Below are positions 50,132-60,036 of a stretch of 64,000 bases of DNA, piece after piece. The translations under genes were made by a program, and so were the position numbers. Below the pieces are notes generated by a model, which was not told the DNA's origin, searched no databases, and saw only the letters and a program-made list of their open reading frames with translations. How positions within the stretch are numbered: the stretch's first letter is position 1; every line of letters begins with the position of its first letter. The DNA is from Methylobacterium nonmethylotrophicum. GTDB lineage: Bacteria; Pseudomonadota; Alphaproteobacteria; Rhizobiales; Beijerinckiaceae. The stretch covers positions 248,001 through 312,000 of the forward strand of contig NZ_SRLB01000001.1 of NCBI RefSeq assembly GCF_004745635.1. The letters are read 5' to 3'.

Positions 50132-51247
50132 ATGGAGGCCCCTGCGCCGGATCCGCGATGGCGCCGGCGCGCGGCCGGGGCGCTGCTCCTCCTCGGCGTC
50201 GCCGGCCTCGCGGCGGCGGCCCCCGTCCTGCTGCCCCGAGCGGGCCAGGCCTGGCGCCTGCGCGAGGCCGCCGACGACCCGGCGGCGCTCGCCGCCTTGC
50301 GCCTGCCGGCGGTCGCCGACGCCGAGGGGATCGGCCGCGGCCTCGACGCGGCCGTCGCGGCGGGGGACGACGACCTGGCGGAGAGCTTCCTGGCGCTCGC
50401 GGCGGAGCGGGGCGTGCCGGTCTCGCCCGAGCGGCGGGCGAGCGTCGCGGCCCTGGCGGCGAGCGCGCCGCGGCGGGCCGTCACCGAGGCGGCGACCGGC
50501 TTCGTCAGCGGGGAGGGGGCCGGCATGGCGGGCCTCGCCGGGGCGGTGGCGGGCGACCTCGTCGGCTACGGCGACCTGCGCGACATCTGGCGCGAGGGCG
50601 GGCGGTTCGCCCGCGGCGAGGCCTACGACCCGCTGATGCTCAGCCTCGCCGCCGCGGGCCTCGCGCTCACCGGCGCCACCATCGTGTCGCTGGGCACCAG
50701 CGTGCCGGTCCATGCCGGCACCACGACCCTGAAGCTCGCCGCCCGCACCGGCAAGCTGTCGCGGCCGCTCGCCGCGCGGCTGACGCGCAGCGCCGGCGCG
50801 GCGATCAACCGCGAGGCCCTGGGGCTTGCCACCGCGGCCGCCGGCCGGCTCGACCTCGCAGGCCTGCGCCAGGGGGCGAAGGGCGTGCTGCGGCCCGGGC
50901 CGCTCCGGGAGATCCGGGCTCTGGGCGAGCAATCGGCCCGGATCCAGGCCCGCCTCGGCGCCCGCGGCACCCTGCAGGCCCTGGCGGTGGCGGAGAATGC
51001 CGACGACCTGCGCCGCGTCGCCCGGCTGTCCGAGGGCCTGGGCGGGCGCACCCGCGCGGTTCTGGCGCTGCTCGGCCGCGGCGCCCTGGTGCTGGGATCG
51101 GGCCTTCTCGCGATCCTCCAGGGTCTCTGGCTCGGCCTCGCCTGGTTCCTGGCCGCCGCACTGGTCTGCCGCCGCGCCGGCACCGCGATCGGCCGGCTGA
51201 TCTGGCGCCGCCCGGGATCCGGCCGCGCCGGCCGCGCTCGCGCCTGA
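50132..51247 (+). CDS. Hypothetical integral membrane protein
   Basis: The 371-aa Ala/Leu/Arg-rich protein has an N-terminal hydrophobic segment (ALLLLGVAGLAAAAPVLL). Central hydrophobic stretches (LMLSLAAAGLALTGATIVSL) and a C-terminal pair (LVLGSGLLAILQGLWLGLAW) follow. No known domain was recognised. It is nearly contiguous with the acetolactate-synthase gene and probably co-transcribed. Confidence 0.65.
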   Translation: MEAPAPDPRWRRRAAGALLLLGVAGLAAAAPVLLPRAGQAWRLREAADDPAALAALRLPAVADAEGIGRGLDAAVAAGDDDLAESFLALAAERGVPVSPERRASVAALAASAPRRAVTEAATGFVSGEGAGMAGLAGAVAGDLVGYGDLRDIWREGGRFARGEAYDPLMLSLAAAGLALTGATIVSLGTSVPVHAGTTTLKLAARTGKLSRPLAARLTRSAGAAINREALGLATAAAGRLDLAGLRQGAKGVLRPGPLREIRALGEQSARIQARLGARGTLQALAVAENADDLRRVARLSEGLGGRTRAVLALLGRGALVLGSGLLAILQGLWLGLAWFLAAALVCRRAGTAIGRLIWRRPGSGRAGRARA

Positions 51248-51708
51248 CGGCGTCGACCGAATCCGGTCTTCCTCCGTCGCCGCCGCGCCGGAAATCGGGC
51301 CTTCCTGCGGCAGAGATGAAACCGTCGCTGGTCCGCCGTGCGGATGGGCCGAGGACTTCGCGGATGGCCGATGGCGTCCGTGACAATGCTCGCGCCTGCC
51401 GCCCGGCAGCGCGCAGGCAGACGCCCTCGCCTGGCCGCTGCGGCATCCGGATCTTCCCGCGCCGGCGGACCATCCGCAAAGGTGGCTCCCGCCTCTCCGA
51501 ACGGATGAGGCCAATCCCGGCCTCGATCTGATGCCGGCTTCGGAAGTCAAGCATCCTTCTCCGAATCGAACAATCATGTTTGACTTAAGCCGGGCAGCAG
51601 GAGCCTAAAAAACAGTCTTGTGCGGCAGAGATTTTGGTACTTATATGGATCAGGGCGGGTCGCGGCCCGCCCGCTCGCGATGATTTGCCGGGGGCGGAAG
51701 ATGCACGC
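51248..51708. other. Intergenic region with a candidate promoter
   Basis: No gene is supported in these 461 bases. In an AT-richer stretch, TTGTGC at 51618 and TTATAT at 51641 are separated by 17 bases, a plausible sigma-70-type promoter for the regulator at 51709. Confidence 0.4.
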
Positions 51709-52431
51709 GTGCTCACGGAGCGGACCCGCGCGGAACAAGGGCGGTCGGCGGCGCAGCCGCGTCATCGGGACGACCGCGCCGTGACCGTCTGGCAGCCGGC
51801 GGCGGAGGCCGCCCTCGACGCGCTCGCCCTCGCGGTCCTGGTGGTCGACCGGCAGGGGCGCATCCTGCACGCCAACCGCGAGGCGGCGGATCTCCTCGAA
51901 CGGCCCGAAGGCGCCCTGACCGGCCAGCAGGCGGGCGGCTGCCTCGGTGCCCGCGCGGCGGAGGGCCGGTCCCGTCTCCACGCCCTGATCCAGGCCGCCT
52001 GCGACGGCCGGGCCGGGGAGGCCGGCGGCTTCCTGCACCTGGAAGGGCGCAGCGGCGACGAGCCGGGCGTCTCGGTCTGCGTCTCGCCGCTCCTCGACGC
52101 CGAGGCGCCGGGCCGGGCGGTGGTGGTGGCGCGCCTGCTGCGGGCCCAGGGCCGTGTCGAGGTGCAGCTGCGCACCCTGTTCGGCCTCACCCGGGCCGAG
52201 GCGCAGCTCGGGGCGGCGCTCGCCCGCGGCGGCTCCCTGGCGGAGATCGCGGCCGAGCTCGGCATCAGCGTCACGACGGCGCGCACCCACGTCGCCCGCA
52301 TCTTCCTGAAGACCGGGACGAAGCAGCAGAGCCAGCTCGTCGCCCTGGTGGCGGCGTTCCAGCTGCCGGTGGCATGCGCCGACGACGCCGTGCCGGTCGC
52401 GAGCCGGATCGCCCGCTGCGGGTCCGCCTGA
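51709..52431 (+). CDS. PAS-LuxR type transcriptional regulator
   Basis: The GTG at 51709 has GGCGGAAG upstream; a GTG at 51781 is the alternative. The 240-aa product has a PAS-like region (ALAVLVVDRQGRILHANREA) and a C-terminal LuxR HTH. The HTH reads FGLTRAEAQLGAALARGGSL, then EIAAELGISVTTARTHVARI. It has no receiver or kinase domain. It is a stand-alone cytoplasmic sensor-regulator with unknown ligand and target. Confidence 0.82.
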   Translation: MLTERTRAEQGRSAAQPRHRDDRAVTVWQPAAEAALDALALAVLVVDRQGRILHANREAADLLERPEGALTGQQAGGCLGARAAEGRSRLHALIQAACDGRAGEAGGFLHLEGRSGDEPGVSVCVSPLLDAEAPGRAVVVARLLRAQGRVEVQLRTLFGLTRAEAQLGAALARGGSLAEIAAELGISVTTARTHVARIFLKTGTKQQSQLVALVAAFQLPVACADDAVPVASRIARCGSA

Positions 52432-52484
52432 GACCGCCCGCCGTCGCGGCGTTCCGCCACCCGTGACGGGAGCGGGATGCGGGC

Positions 52485-53264
52485 TCAGGCCCGGAGGTCG
52501 AGCCGGTAGGCGTAGGCGTCGCCGCGAAACAGGCCCTCGACATACTCGATCATGCGGTCGTCCCGGGCGTAGGACCGGCGCTTGATCAGCAGGCAGGGAA
52601 GCGGCTGGGTGAAGCCGAACACCGCGCATTCGGCCTCGTCCGGGGTCGCCGCCTCGATGGTCTGGCGGCAGCGCACCAGGGCCGCCCCGTGGGCGCCCAG
52701 GAAGGCGTAGACCGAGCCGCTGAGGTCGCCCTCGGCAAGCGCCGGCACCGCCGTGAGGTCGTACCACGCCACCTCCCGCGACAGCGGCATCCCGTCGCCG
52801 CAACGGATGCGCACCAGCTTCAGGAACGGCGCCGTCGAGGGCAGGCCGAACAGCGAGGCGATCGAGCGGTCCTGGACCACGCGCCGCTCGACGATCTCCG
52901 TCGAGGGCACGCGGCCGAGCTCGCGCATCTCCTCGGTGAAGCCCTTCAGCCGGTCCATGCCCGGGCTGAGCCGGGTGCGCCCGGCCTCGACGATGAAGCC
53001 GTGCCGGCCATGGGCGCTGAGATAGTGCTGCCGGCGCAGGGAATCGTAGCAGCGCTGCACCGTGGTGCGGCTGACGCCGAGCGCCTCCGCGAAGGGCCGC
53101 TCCGCCGGGAGGGTGGTGCCGCCCGCCACCGTGCCGTCCTCGATCAGGGCGCGCAGCTGCTCCTCGAGCTGCTGATAGAGCGGCCTCGCGGTATCGTGCC
53201 GTAGCCGCACGAGGCTGGTGAGGGCAGGATGGCCCGGGCCGGCTCCGGGCGGATGCTCGGGCAT
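52485..53264 (-). CDS. GntR family regulator, HutC/UTRA type
   Basis: The 259-aa product starts at 53264. The N-terminal winged HTH contains PLYQQLEEQLRALIEDGTV, LPAERPFAEALGVSRTTVQR and YLSAHGRHGFIVE. A UTRA effector domain follows (about 95-255), with FLKLVRIRCGDGMPLSREV. UTRA regulators bind phosphorylated sugars or small metabolites. It is divergent from the PfkB kinase, 65 bases away, and probably controls it. Confidence 0.9.
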   Translation of the reverse strand: MPEHPPGAGPGHPALTSLVRLRHDTARPLYQQLEEQLRALIEDGTVAGGTTLPAERPFAEALGVSRTTVQRCYDSLRRQHYLSAHGRHGFIVEAGRTRLSPGMDRLKGFTEEMRELGRVPSTEIVERRVVQDRSIASLFGLPSTAPFLKLVRIRCGDGMPLSREVAWYDLTAVPALAEGDLSGSVYAFLGAHGAALVRCRQTIEAATPDEAECAVFGFTQPLPCLLIKRRSYARDDRMIEYVEGLFRGDAYAYRLDLRA

Positions 53265-53329
53265 CGGCAGGTCAATCGGTGCGACGGCCGCGCAACGGTG
53301 CGGCGCGGGCGACGGGACGGAGATGCGGC

Positions 53330-54307
53330 ATGAGCGTCGACATGGCGGCCAGTCCGGCCCTCTTCGTCCTCGGCAGCTTCGTGGCCGCCTGTTCTGCCAC
53401 GGTTGACCGTCTGCCGCGAGCCGGAGAGTCCCTGCAGGCACAGGCTTTCCTGCTCGAGCCGGGCGGCAAGGGCCTCAACCTCGCGGTGGGCGCGCGCCGC
53501 CTCGGCGCCGCGGTCGACGGTCTGTTCGGCATCGGCGACGACGCGCTGTCGAGCCTCGCCGAGCCGGCCCTGCGCCGGGCCGACCTGCCGGTCGCGATGC
53601 TGCACCGCTTCCCCGGGCCGACCGGGGCCGGCATCGGCTTCACCGACGCTGCGGGTGAGAACTGCCTGGCGGTCTATCCGGGAGCGAATGCCCGCCTCGG
53701 GCCCCCGGAGGTCCGGGCGGCGGGCGGCCGGATCGCCGCCGCGGCCCTCGTCCTGGCGCAGTTCGAGGCCGGGGACGAGGCCGTGGCGGAGGCGTTCCGG
53801 ATCGCGCACGGCGCGGGCGTGCGCACCCTGCTCAACCCGTCGCCGTTCCGGATGCCGCCGCCGGAAATCCTGGCGACGACCGGAATCCTGGTCGTCAACG
53901 CGGTCGAGGCGGCCGCCTTCGGGGCTGCGCTCGGCGTCCCGGTCCCGGAGGGGAGGGGGGAACCGGCCGCCTTCGACGCCCTCGCCGGGGCCCTGCTCGC
54001 CCGCGGACCGGACCTCGTCGTGATCACGCGCGGGGCCGACGGGGCGCTCGCCCGGCCGGCGGGCGGACCCATGCTGGTCCAGCCGGCCTTTCAGGTCGCG
54101 GCCCGCGACAGCCTCGGCGCCGGCGACGCCTTCACGGCCGGCCTCGCCGTGAGCCTCGCGGAGGGGCGCCCCCTCGCCGAGAGCCTGCGCCGGGCGGCGG
54201 CCTGCGGCGCCTGCGTGGTCCGCCGCGAGGGCGTGTTCGATGCCCTTCCGGACCGGGCCGCCCTCGCGTCCATGCTCGCCGGGGCTGAATCCTCGGCCGT
54301 CAGCTGA
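53330..54307 (+). CDS. PfkB family carbohydrate kinase (ribokinase-like)
   Basis: The 325-aa product shows the ribokinase fold: FLLEPGGKGLNLAVGARRLG (substrate Gly-Gly), GIGDDALSS, and the ATP/catalytic motif AARDSLGAGDAFTAGLA with the base Asp. The usual DTxGAGD is DSLGAGD here. It phosphorylates a sugar or nucleoside. Divergence from a HutC-type GntR gene supports sugar- or nucleoside-induced expression. No transporter is adjacent. Confidence 0.88.
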   Translation: MSVDMAASPALFVLGSFVAACSATVDRLPRAGESLQAQAFLLEPGGKGLNLAVGARRLGAAVDGLFGIGDDALSSLAEPALRRADLPVAMLHRFPGPTGAGIGFTDAAGENCLAVYPGANARLGPPEVRAAGGRIAAAALVLAQFEAGDEAVAEAFRIAHGAGVRTLLNPSPFRMPPPEILATTGILVVNAVEAAAFGAALGVPVPEGRGEPAAFDALAGALLARGPDLVVITRGADGALARPAGGPMLVQPAFQVAARDSLGAGDAFTAGLAVSLAEGRPLAESLRRAAACGACVVRREGVFDALPDRAALASMLAGAESSAVS

Positions 54308-54392
54308 ACAGGCCGGCGAGCAGGCTGCCGGCGACGGCGACCGCCGCGAGGGTCGCGATGAACCGGATGTCGTCGAAACGCTGTCTGATCAT
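54300..54392 (-). CDS. 30-aa single-span membrane microprotein
   Basis: This gene is too short for usual gene callers. The ATG at 54392 is preceded by GGGGAGG at good spacing. The product has a charged N-terminus (MIRQRFDDIRF) and one membrane helix (IATLAAVAVAGSLLAGLFS), then stops. The end overlaps the PfkB stop region by 8 bases on the opposite strand. The combination of a strong ribosome site, a clean charged head and a hydrophobic tail is unlikely by chance. Function unknown. Confidence 0.6.
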   Translation of the reverse strand: MIRQRFDDIRFIATLAAVAVAGSLLAGLFS

Positions 54393-54624
54393 GGCCGGGC
54401 CTCCCCGCTGGCGTGATGGCGGTGACCCCTAGGCTCCTGGCCGGAGCCTCGCTGTGCGCCGCCGCACGCCCGCCGGAGGTATCGTGCCCGCCAGGGTGTG
54501 ATGAGGGCCGGATTGCGCGACCGCTCCGGCGGGCCCGGACCAAAACCCTGCGGCGTCGCCCGAAAATCGGCGGATTCCGACTGCCGTCGGGGCGGCTTGG
54601 CCGTTGACAGAAGCCCTGCCACCT

Positions 54625-54720
54625 AAGAAAAAGGCCACACGCGCGGTGTGGCCCAAGTCTAGGGAGGAAACGCCCAAAGAGGGCAGCAACGCTGCGACGC
54701 CATCGCCGCGTTGCCCGATC
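54625..54720 (-). ncRNA. MmgR/suhB-like alphaproteobacterial small RNA
   Basis: On the minus strand a hairpin (GGGCAACGC pairing with GCGTTGC-TGCCC) is followed by single-stranded TTTGGGCGTTTCCTCCCTAG. An intrinsic terminator hairpin follows, GGCCACAC-CGCGC-GTGTGGCC, then TTTTTCTT. The exposed UUUCCUCCCU is, from memory, the conserved core of the MmgR (suhB, alpha-r8) family that controls storage granules and pairs with ribosome sites. TTGCCA and CTTAAT upstream could be its promoter. Length is about 96 nt. Confidence 0.6.
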
Positions 54721-54882
54721 AGAATTAAGCCCTGCCGGTCGAACTGGCAAGGGCGCGCACGCGTTTTGTGGCATCCGCGACGCAGGTGGTGCGCCGGTGC
54801 AACGGTGCGCCGGCCTGGGACCCGGACCCGGCCTGGGCGCGTTCTGCTCCGGCCGGGTGCGACACGCCAGGAGGCCGCCGCG

Positions 54883-55778
54883 ATGACGCGCGAGGAACCC
54901 GAAGCCCGGGACCCCACGACCCGGCGCATCCCGGTCCGCGGCCAGACCCTGAACATCGCCGAGGCCGGTCCGGCGGACGGTCCGCTCACCGTGCTGCTGC
55001 ACGGCTTTCCCGAGACCTGGTGGGGCTGGCGGCATCAGATCGGCCCGCTCGCGGCGGCGGGCCTGCGGGTGGTGGCCCCGGACCAGCGCGGCTACGGCCA
55101 GAGCAGCCGGCCGGACGGCATCGCGGCCTACCACCTCGACCACCTCGCCGGCGACGTGATCGGCCTCGCCGACGCCCTCGGGCAGGAGCGCCTGCGCCTC
55201 GTCGGGCACGATTGGGGCGGCGTCGTCGCCTGGTGGGCGGCGTCCCGCTTCCCCGACCGGATCGAGCGGGTGGCGATCCTCAATGCGCCGCATCCCGACA
55301 TCTTCGGCGCCTATGCCCGCCGGCACCCGAGCCAGACCCTGCGCAGCCTCTATGTCGGGTTCTTCCAGCTGCCCGGGCTGCCGGAGGCCCTCCTGCGCGC
55401 CGGCGACTGCGCGGCCCTGCGCCGGGCCCTGACGCGGTCGAGCCGGCCCGGTGCCTTCAGCGCCCACGACCTCGACCTCTACGCCGCCGCCTGGCGCCGG
55501 CCCGGCGCGATCACCGCGATGCTCAACTGGTACCGCGGATTGCGGCTGCCCCGCGAGCCGGCCACCGAGCCGGTCCGGCCGCCGGTCCTGGTGCTGTGGG
55601 GCGAGCGCGACACCGCGCTCGAGCGCGGCCTCGCCGCCGAGAGCCTGCGGCTCTGCGCGCAAGGGTCGGTGCGGTACTTCCCCGAGTCCACCCACTGGCT
55701 CCAGCACGAGGAGCCGGCGGCGGTCAACGCGGCCCTGATCGGGTTCCTGACCGCCGATGGCCCCGGTCCTGGCGCGGC

Positions 55779-55788
<10 letters not shown>
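54883..55788 (+). CDS. Epoxide hydrolase-type alpha/beta hydrolase
   Basis: The ATG at 54883 follows AGGAGG. The 301-aa product has [15 protein letters not shown], the nucleophile elbow [11 protein letters not shown] with Asp, cap-domain aromatic residues in AMLNWYRGL, and the catalytic His in [20 protein letters not shown] is typical of the epoxide hydrolase branch. It hydrolyses an epoxide, or less likely a haloalkane. Its 3' end overlaps trpC by 10 bases on the opposite strand. Confidence 0.88.
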
Positions 55789-56627
<839 letters not shown>

Positions 56628-56687
56628 GGCCGTGTCCTCCCGTCGGGAGCGTATCGAGGGTCGAGCGGGCGCCGGGAGACGCCGCGG

Positions 56688-57701
56688 TCACGCGGTGGAG
56701 ACGGTCGCCAGGCGCTCCAGGACCGCCCTGGCCGCTCCGGTATCGATCGCCTGGGCCGCGCGGGCGACGCCGTCCTGCAGGCTGTCAACGCGCTGGGCCA
56801 CCATCAGAGCCGCCGCGGCATTGAGCACCCCGATGTCGCGGTAGGGCGTGCGGGCGCCGTCGAGCACCTCCCGCAGGGCGCCCGCGTTGTTGGCGGGATC
56901 GCCGCCGCGCAGCTCCTCGGGCGCCGCGAGGCGAAACCCCAGCTCCTGCGGGTCGATGGTGAAGCGGCGGATCGCCCCGTCCTCGAGCGCCACCACGGCG
57001 GTCGGGCCGGTGGTGGTGATCTCGTCGAGCCCGTCCGAGCCGTGCACGGTCCAGACCCGGCGGCTGCCGAGCTCGGCGAGCACCCGGGTCATCGGCTCGG
57101 CGAGGGAGGGGGCGTAGACGCCGAGCAGCTGGGCGGCGACCCCCGCCGGGTTGCACAGGGGCCCGAGCACGTTGAACAGCGTCCGGGTGCCGATCTCGAC
57201 CCGCACCGGTGCGACGTGGCGCATCGAGGCGTGGTGCGACTGGGCGAACATGAAGCACAGGCCCGCCTCGGCCAGGCAGCGGGCGAGGTGGTCGGGGGTG
57301 AGGCCGATGCCGACGCCGAGCGCCGCGAGCACGTCGGCGGCGCCCGAGCGCGACGAGGCGGCGCGGTTGCCGTGCTTGGCCACCGGCACGCCGCAGGCCG
57401 CGGTGATGATCGCCGCGAGCGTCGAGACGTTGTAGCTGCCCGAATGGTCGCCGCCGGTGCCGACGATGTCGATCGCGCCCGCGGGCGCGACGACGCGGGT
57501 CATGCGCTCGCGCAAAGCCCCTGCGGCGCCCGCGATCTCGTCCACCGCCTCGCCGCGCACCCGCAGCGCCATCAGGAAGGCGCCGGCCTGGGCGTGCGTC
57601 ACCTCGCCGGAGAGCAGGTGGTCGAAGGCGCGGCGGGCCTCCTCGCGCGTCAGCGCGGCGCCCGTGGCGACCTTCGCCAGGTAGGGCTTGAACGAGTCCA
57701 T
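56688..57701 (-). CDS. trpD: Anthranilate phosphoribosyltransferase
   Basis: The 337-aa protein shows the PRPP-binding GTGGDHSGSYNVST motif, KHGNRAASSRSGAADVL and HHASMRHVAPVR. NVLGPLCNPA and VHGSDGLDEI, all diagnostic of TrpD, follow. It transfers the phosphoribosyl group to anthranilate. It lies between trpG and trpC. Confidence 0.97.
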   Translation of the reverse strand: MDSFKPYLAKVATGAALTREEARRAFDHLLSGEVTHAQAGAFLMALRVRGEAVDEIAGAAGALRERMTRVVAPAGAIDIVGTGGDHSGSYNVSTLAAIITAACGVPVAKHGNRAASSRSGAADVLAALGVGIGLTPDHLARCLAEAGLCFMFAQSHHASMRHVAPVRVEIGTRTLFNVLGPLCNPAGVAAQLLGVYAPSLAEPMTRVLAELGSRRVWTVHGSDGLDEITTTGPTAVVALEDGAIRRFTIDPQELGFRLAAPEELRGGDPANNAGALREVLDGARTPYRDIGVLNAAAALMVAQRVDSLQDGVARAAQAIDTGAARAVLERLATVSTA

Positions 57702-57745
57702 GACGATGAAGAGCCTGATCTCAGTGTGGGCCTACGCCCGGTCCG

Positions 57746-58396
57746 TCAATGCACATCTCGGCCGCGCTTGTCACCCCGGGGCATGACATGTGGGGTCTTG
57801 GGATTCCGGGCCTCGGTGTTCCATTCCGCCGCGAGGTCGAGGAAATTGCGCACCAGGGTCTGCCCGTGCTGCGACAGGATGCTCTCGGGGTGGAACTGCA
57901 CCCCGTGCACCGGCCGCTCCGCGTGCTCCAGCGCCATGATCAGCCCGTCGGCCTCCGCGGTCACCACGAGGCTGTCGGGGCAGGTCGCCCGGTCGACGAT
58001 CAGCGAATGGTAGCGCGTCGCCGAGAACGGCCCGTTGATGCCGCGAAACAGCCCGGTCGCCCGGTGCTGCACGCGCGAGACCTTGCCGTGCATCGGCGCG
58101 GGCGCCCGCACGACCTCGCCGCCGAAGGCCTGGCCGATCGCCTGCAGGCCGAGGCAGACGCCGAGCATCGGGATCTCGTCGCTCAGGTCCCGCACCACGT
58201 CGAGGCACACCCCCGCCTCGCTCGGCGTGCACGGGCCCGGCGAGAGAATCAGGGCGTCCGGCGCGCGCCGCCGGATCTCCGCGACGGTGATCGCGTCGTT
58301 GCGCACCACGTCGATCGCGCCGGCCAGCGGCCCGATCAGGTGGACGAGGTTCCAGGTGAAGGAATCGTAGTTGTCGATGACCAGGATGTCGGACAT
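57746..58396 (-). CDS. trpG: Anthranilate synthase component II (glutamine amidotransferase)
   Basis: The 216-aa product has the family start ILVIDNYDSFTWNLVHLI, the class I glutaminase nucleophile in MLGVCLGLQAIGQAFGG, and VQFHPESILS with the His-Glu pair. It supplies ammonia to TrpE. The trpE gene lies upstream but is separated from it by about 4.5 kb of unrelated genes. Confidence 0.97.
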   Translation of the reverse strand: MSDILVIDNYDSFTWNLVHLIGPLAGAIDVVRNDAITVAEIRRRAPDALILSPGPCTPSEAGVCLDVVRDLSDEIPMLGVCLGLQAIGQAFGGEVVRAPAPMHGKVSRVQHRATGLFRGINGPFSATRYHSLIVDRATCPDSLVVTAEADGLIMALEHAERPVHGVQFHPESILSQHGQTLVRNFLDLAAEWNTEARNPKTPHVMPRGDKRGRDVH

Positions 58397-58667
58397 GGAT
58401 GCGCGCCTCTTGCGGGGCGGTGTGGGGCTTCGCGCGCCGCGCGGTCAAGAGGACGGATCAGCTCTGCGGCGTCGGGAGGCCAGCGTCGCGATCCCGATCG
58501 GGCCGTTCGCGATCAGGATGCAATCCGCGAGGCCGTCGCGCCCGATGAGCCCGTCGATGCCTCGCGGCCGCAGCAGGGCCGCCAGGACAAGGCCGCCGCA
58601 GACACCCGGCCTGATCGAGGCGGATGGGAACCGATTGCCGGTCGGTCAGAGGAGACCGACTGGACGG
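58397..58667. other. Gap between trpG and the AraC gene
   Basis: No gene is supported. Since trpE is cut off from trpG by the inserted block, a promoter for trpGDC is expected here. None stands out by eye. Confidence 0.4.
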
Positions 58668-59675
58668 TCAGGCATTCTTGCTTCTCCTGAACGTTTCGGA
58701 CGGAAGCTCGCCATATCGGTCCCTGTACAATTTGCTGAAGCGTCCGATATGGTAGAATCCATATCGCATCGCAACTTCGGTGACGCTGACGAACTGGCCA
58801 GATGTGATCTCTGTCCGGGCGAGGGACAATCTGACGTCAGTCAAGAACGCCTTCGGCGTCGTGCCCAGGTGGCGGCGAAATGCGATCTGCAGGGCGCGAT
58901 AGCTGCATCCGGCCGCGGTGGCGATGCGTCGGGACGAGATCGGCTCGGCGGCATGATGGACGATGAACTCTTCCGCGCGGCGCAACTGGGCGGGCTTGGC
59001 GGCCGGGATTCCTGCGAGCGCCTCCGAGAAGCGGGCCTGCATCGCTTCGAGGATCAGATCCATCGCCGCATCCGTCGCACGTTGCGCGGCGGTCGTGCGA
59101 AGCGATTCGAACTGAAGCAGTGAATCGGCGAAGCCCATGAACATGTCCCACGGGGTCGAGAAATTTTCCGGAAGGACGCACGGGGCAAGATTCAGTGTCG
59201 TCGGCATGGGCCTGTCGAAAAATCTTATCCAAGCCTGCTCGAAGACGTCCTTGCGGATGTGCAGAGTCTTCTGTTTGAAGCGAGGGCCGAAATGGAATCG
59301 GATTGGTGCATCCGGCGAGAACACGACGGTTTGCCTGGCGCACAGGGACTGCTCATGGGCACCCGAGAATGCGGTGCCGTCACCGGTGAGCGTCGACGTG
59401 ATCAGGAAAAACGTTCCGAAGTTCTCCGGCTCAACCTGAACCGACGTGCCATACGATAAATCGACGATCTTCAAGGGGGCGATATTTCTGACCGTCAGGT
59501 CACACTTGAAGGGCGCGTCCAGCCGGTGGATCCTCAGTCTGTGCGGGCAAAACACCTCGGCTACACGTGACACGGCATCATCCGGATCGCAGGTCTCGGA
59601 CGTCACCAGCGCGCGATGATGGGGGGCAAGCCTCTTCCGCATTGGCCGGCGGCCTTCGATTGTCCTGCCCCGCAC
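58668..59675 (-). CDS. AraC family regulator with cupin-like sensor domain
   Basis: The product has 335 aa from a GTG at 59675, or 324 from the ATG at 59642. The N-terminal half (about 60-200) has the AraC-binding-2 style seen in benzoate and xylene regulators, including FFLITSTLTGDGTAF and RFHFGPRFKQKTLHI. The C-terminal double HTH reads SSRRIATAAGCSYRALQIAF and VTEVAMRYGFYHIGRFSKLY. It differs from the AraC paralogues near 11-24 kb. It is in line with the porin and esterase genes and may respond to their aromatic or ester substrate. Confidence 0.87.
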   Translation of the reverse strand: MRGRTIEGRRPMRKRLAPHHRALVTSETCDPDDAVSRVAEVFCPHRLRIHRLDAPFKCDLTVRNIAPLKIVDLSYGTSVQVEPENFGTFFLITSTLTGDGTAFSGAHEQSLCARQTVVFSPDAPIRFHFGPRFKQKTLHIRKDVFEQAWIRFFDRPMPTTLNLAPCVLPENFSTPWDMFMGFADSLLQFESLRTTAAQRATDAAMDLILEAMQARFSEALAGIPAAKPAQLRRAEEFIVHHAAEPISSRRIATAAGCSYRALQIAFRRHLGTTPKAFLTDVRLSLARTEITSGQFVSVTEVAMRYGFYHIGRFSKLYRDRYGELPSETFRRSKNA

Positions 59676-60036
59676 CCACCTCGTGCGAGGTCTCGTGCGA
59701 GGTCTCGTGATTGCATGCGACGCGATCCGACGGACCGAATACCGCCCCCGCTCGGGCGTCGCCGGACATTGATCTTCTTCGCCCAGGCTGCCCTTGGGAA
59801 GGGGCTCGGTCGAGACAGCGACGACGTTTCGGGACGCGGCTCCTCCGGAGCCGCACCCGGCTTCATGGTGACCGACCGTCCCCGCGATCCTTATGACGAG
59901 ACGCCCTCGTGCGCGAGACCGGCGGGCGCATCATCCGCCGCAAGGGTCACCGGTTCAGCGACGACAATGATGCAGGAACGAGCGACCGGGCAGAAACCCG
60001 CCACGCGATTCTGCTAGGATTTCAGCGGCGAACAAT
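59676..60036. other. Intergenic region with a short tandem repeat
   Basis: No gene is supported in these 361 bases. The 12-mer GTGCGAGGTCTC is repeated in tandem at about 59687-59710 and may be a regulator site upstream of the AraC gene. Confidence 0.45.

Noticed and set aside
47661..50636. 991-aa plus-strand open frame
   Set aside because: Another frame of the acetolactate-synthase gene and its neighbours; low-complexity Arg/Pro composition.
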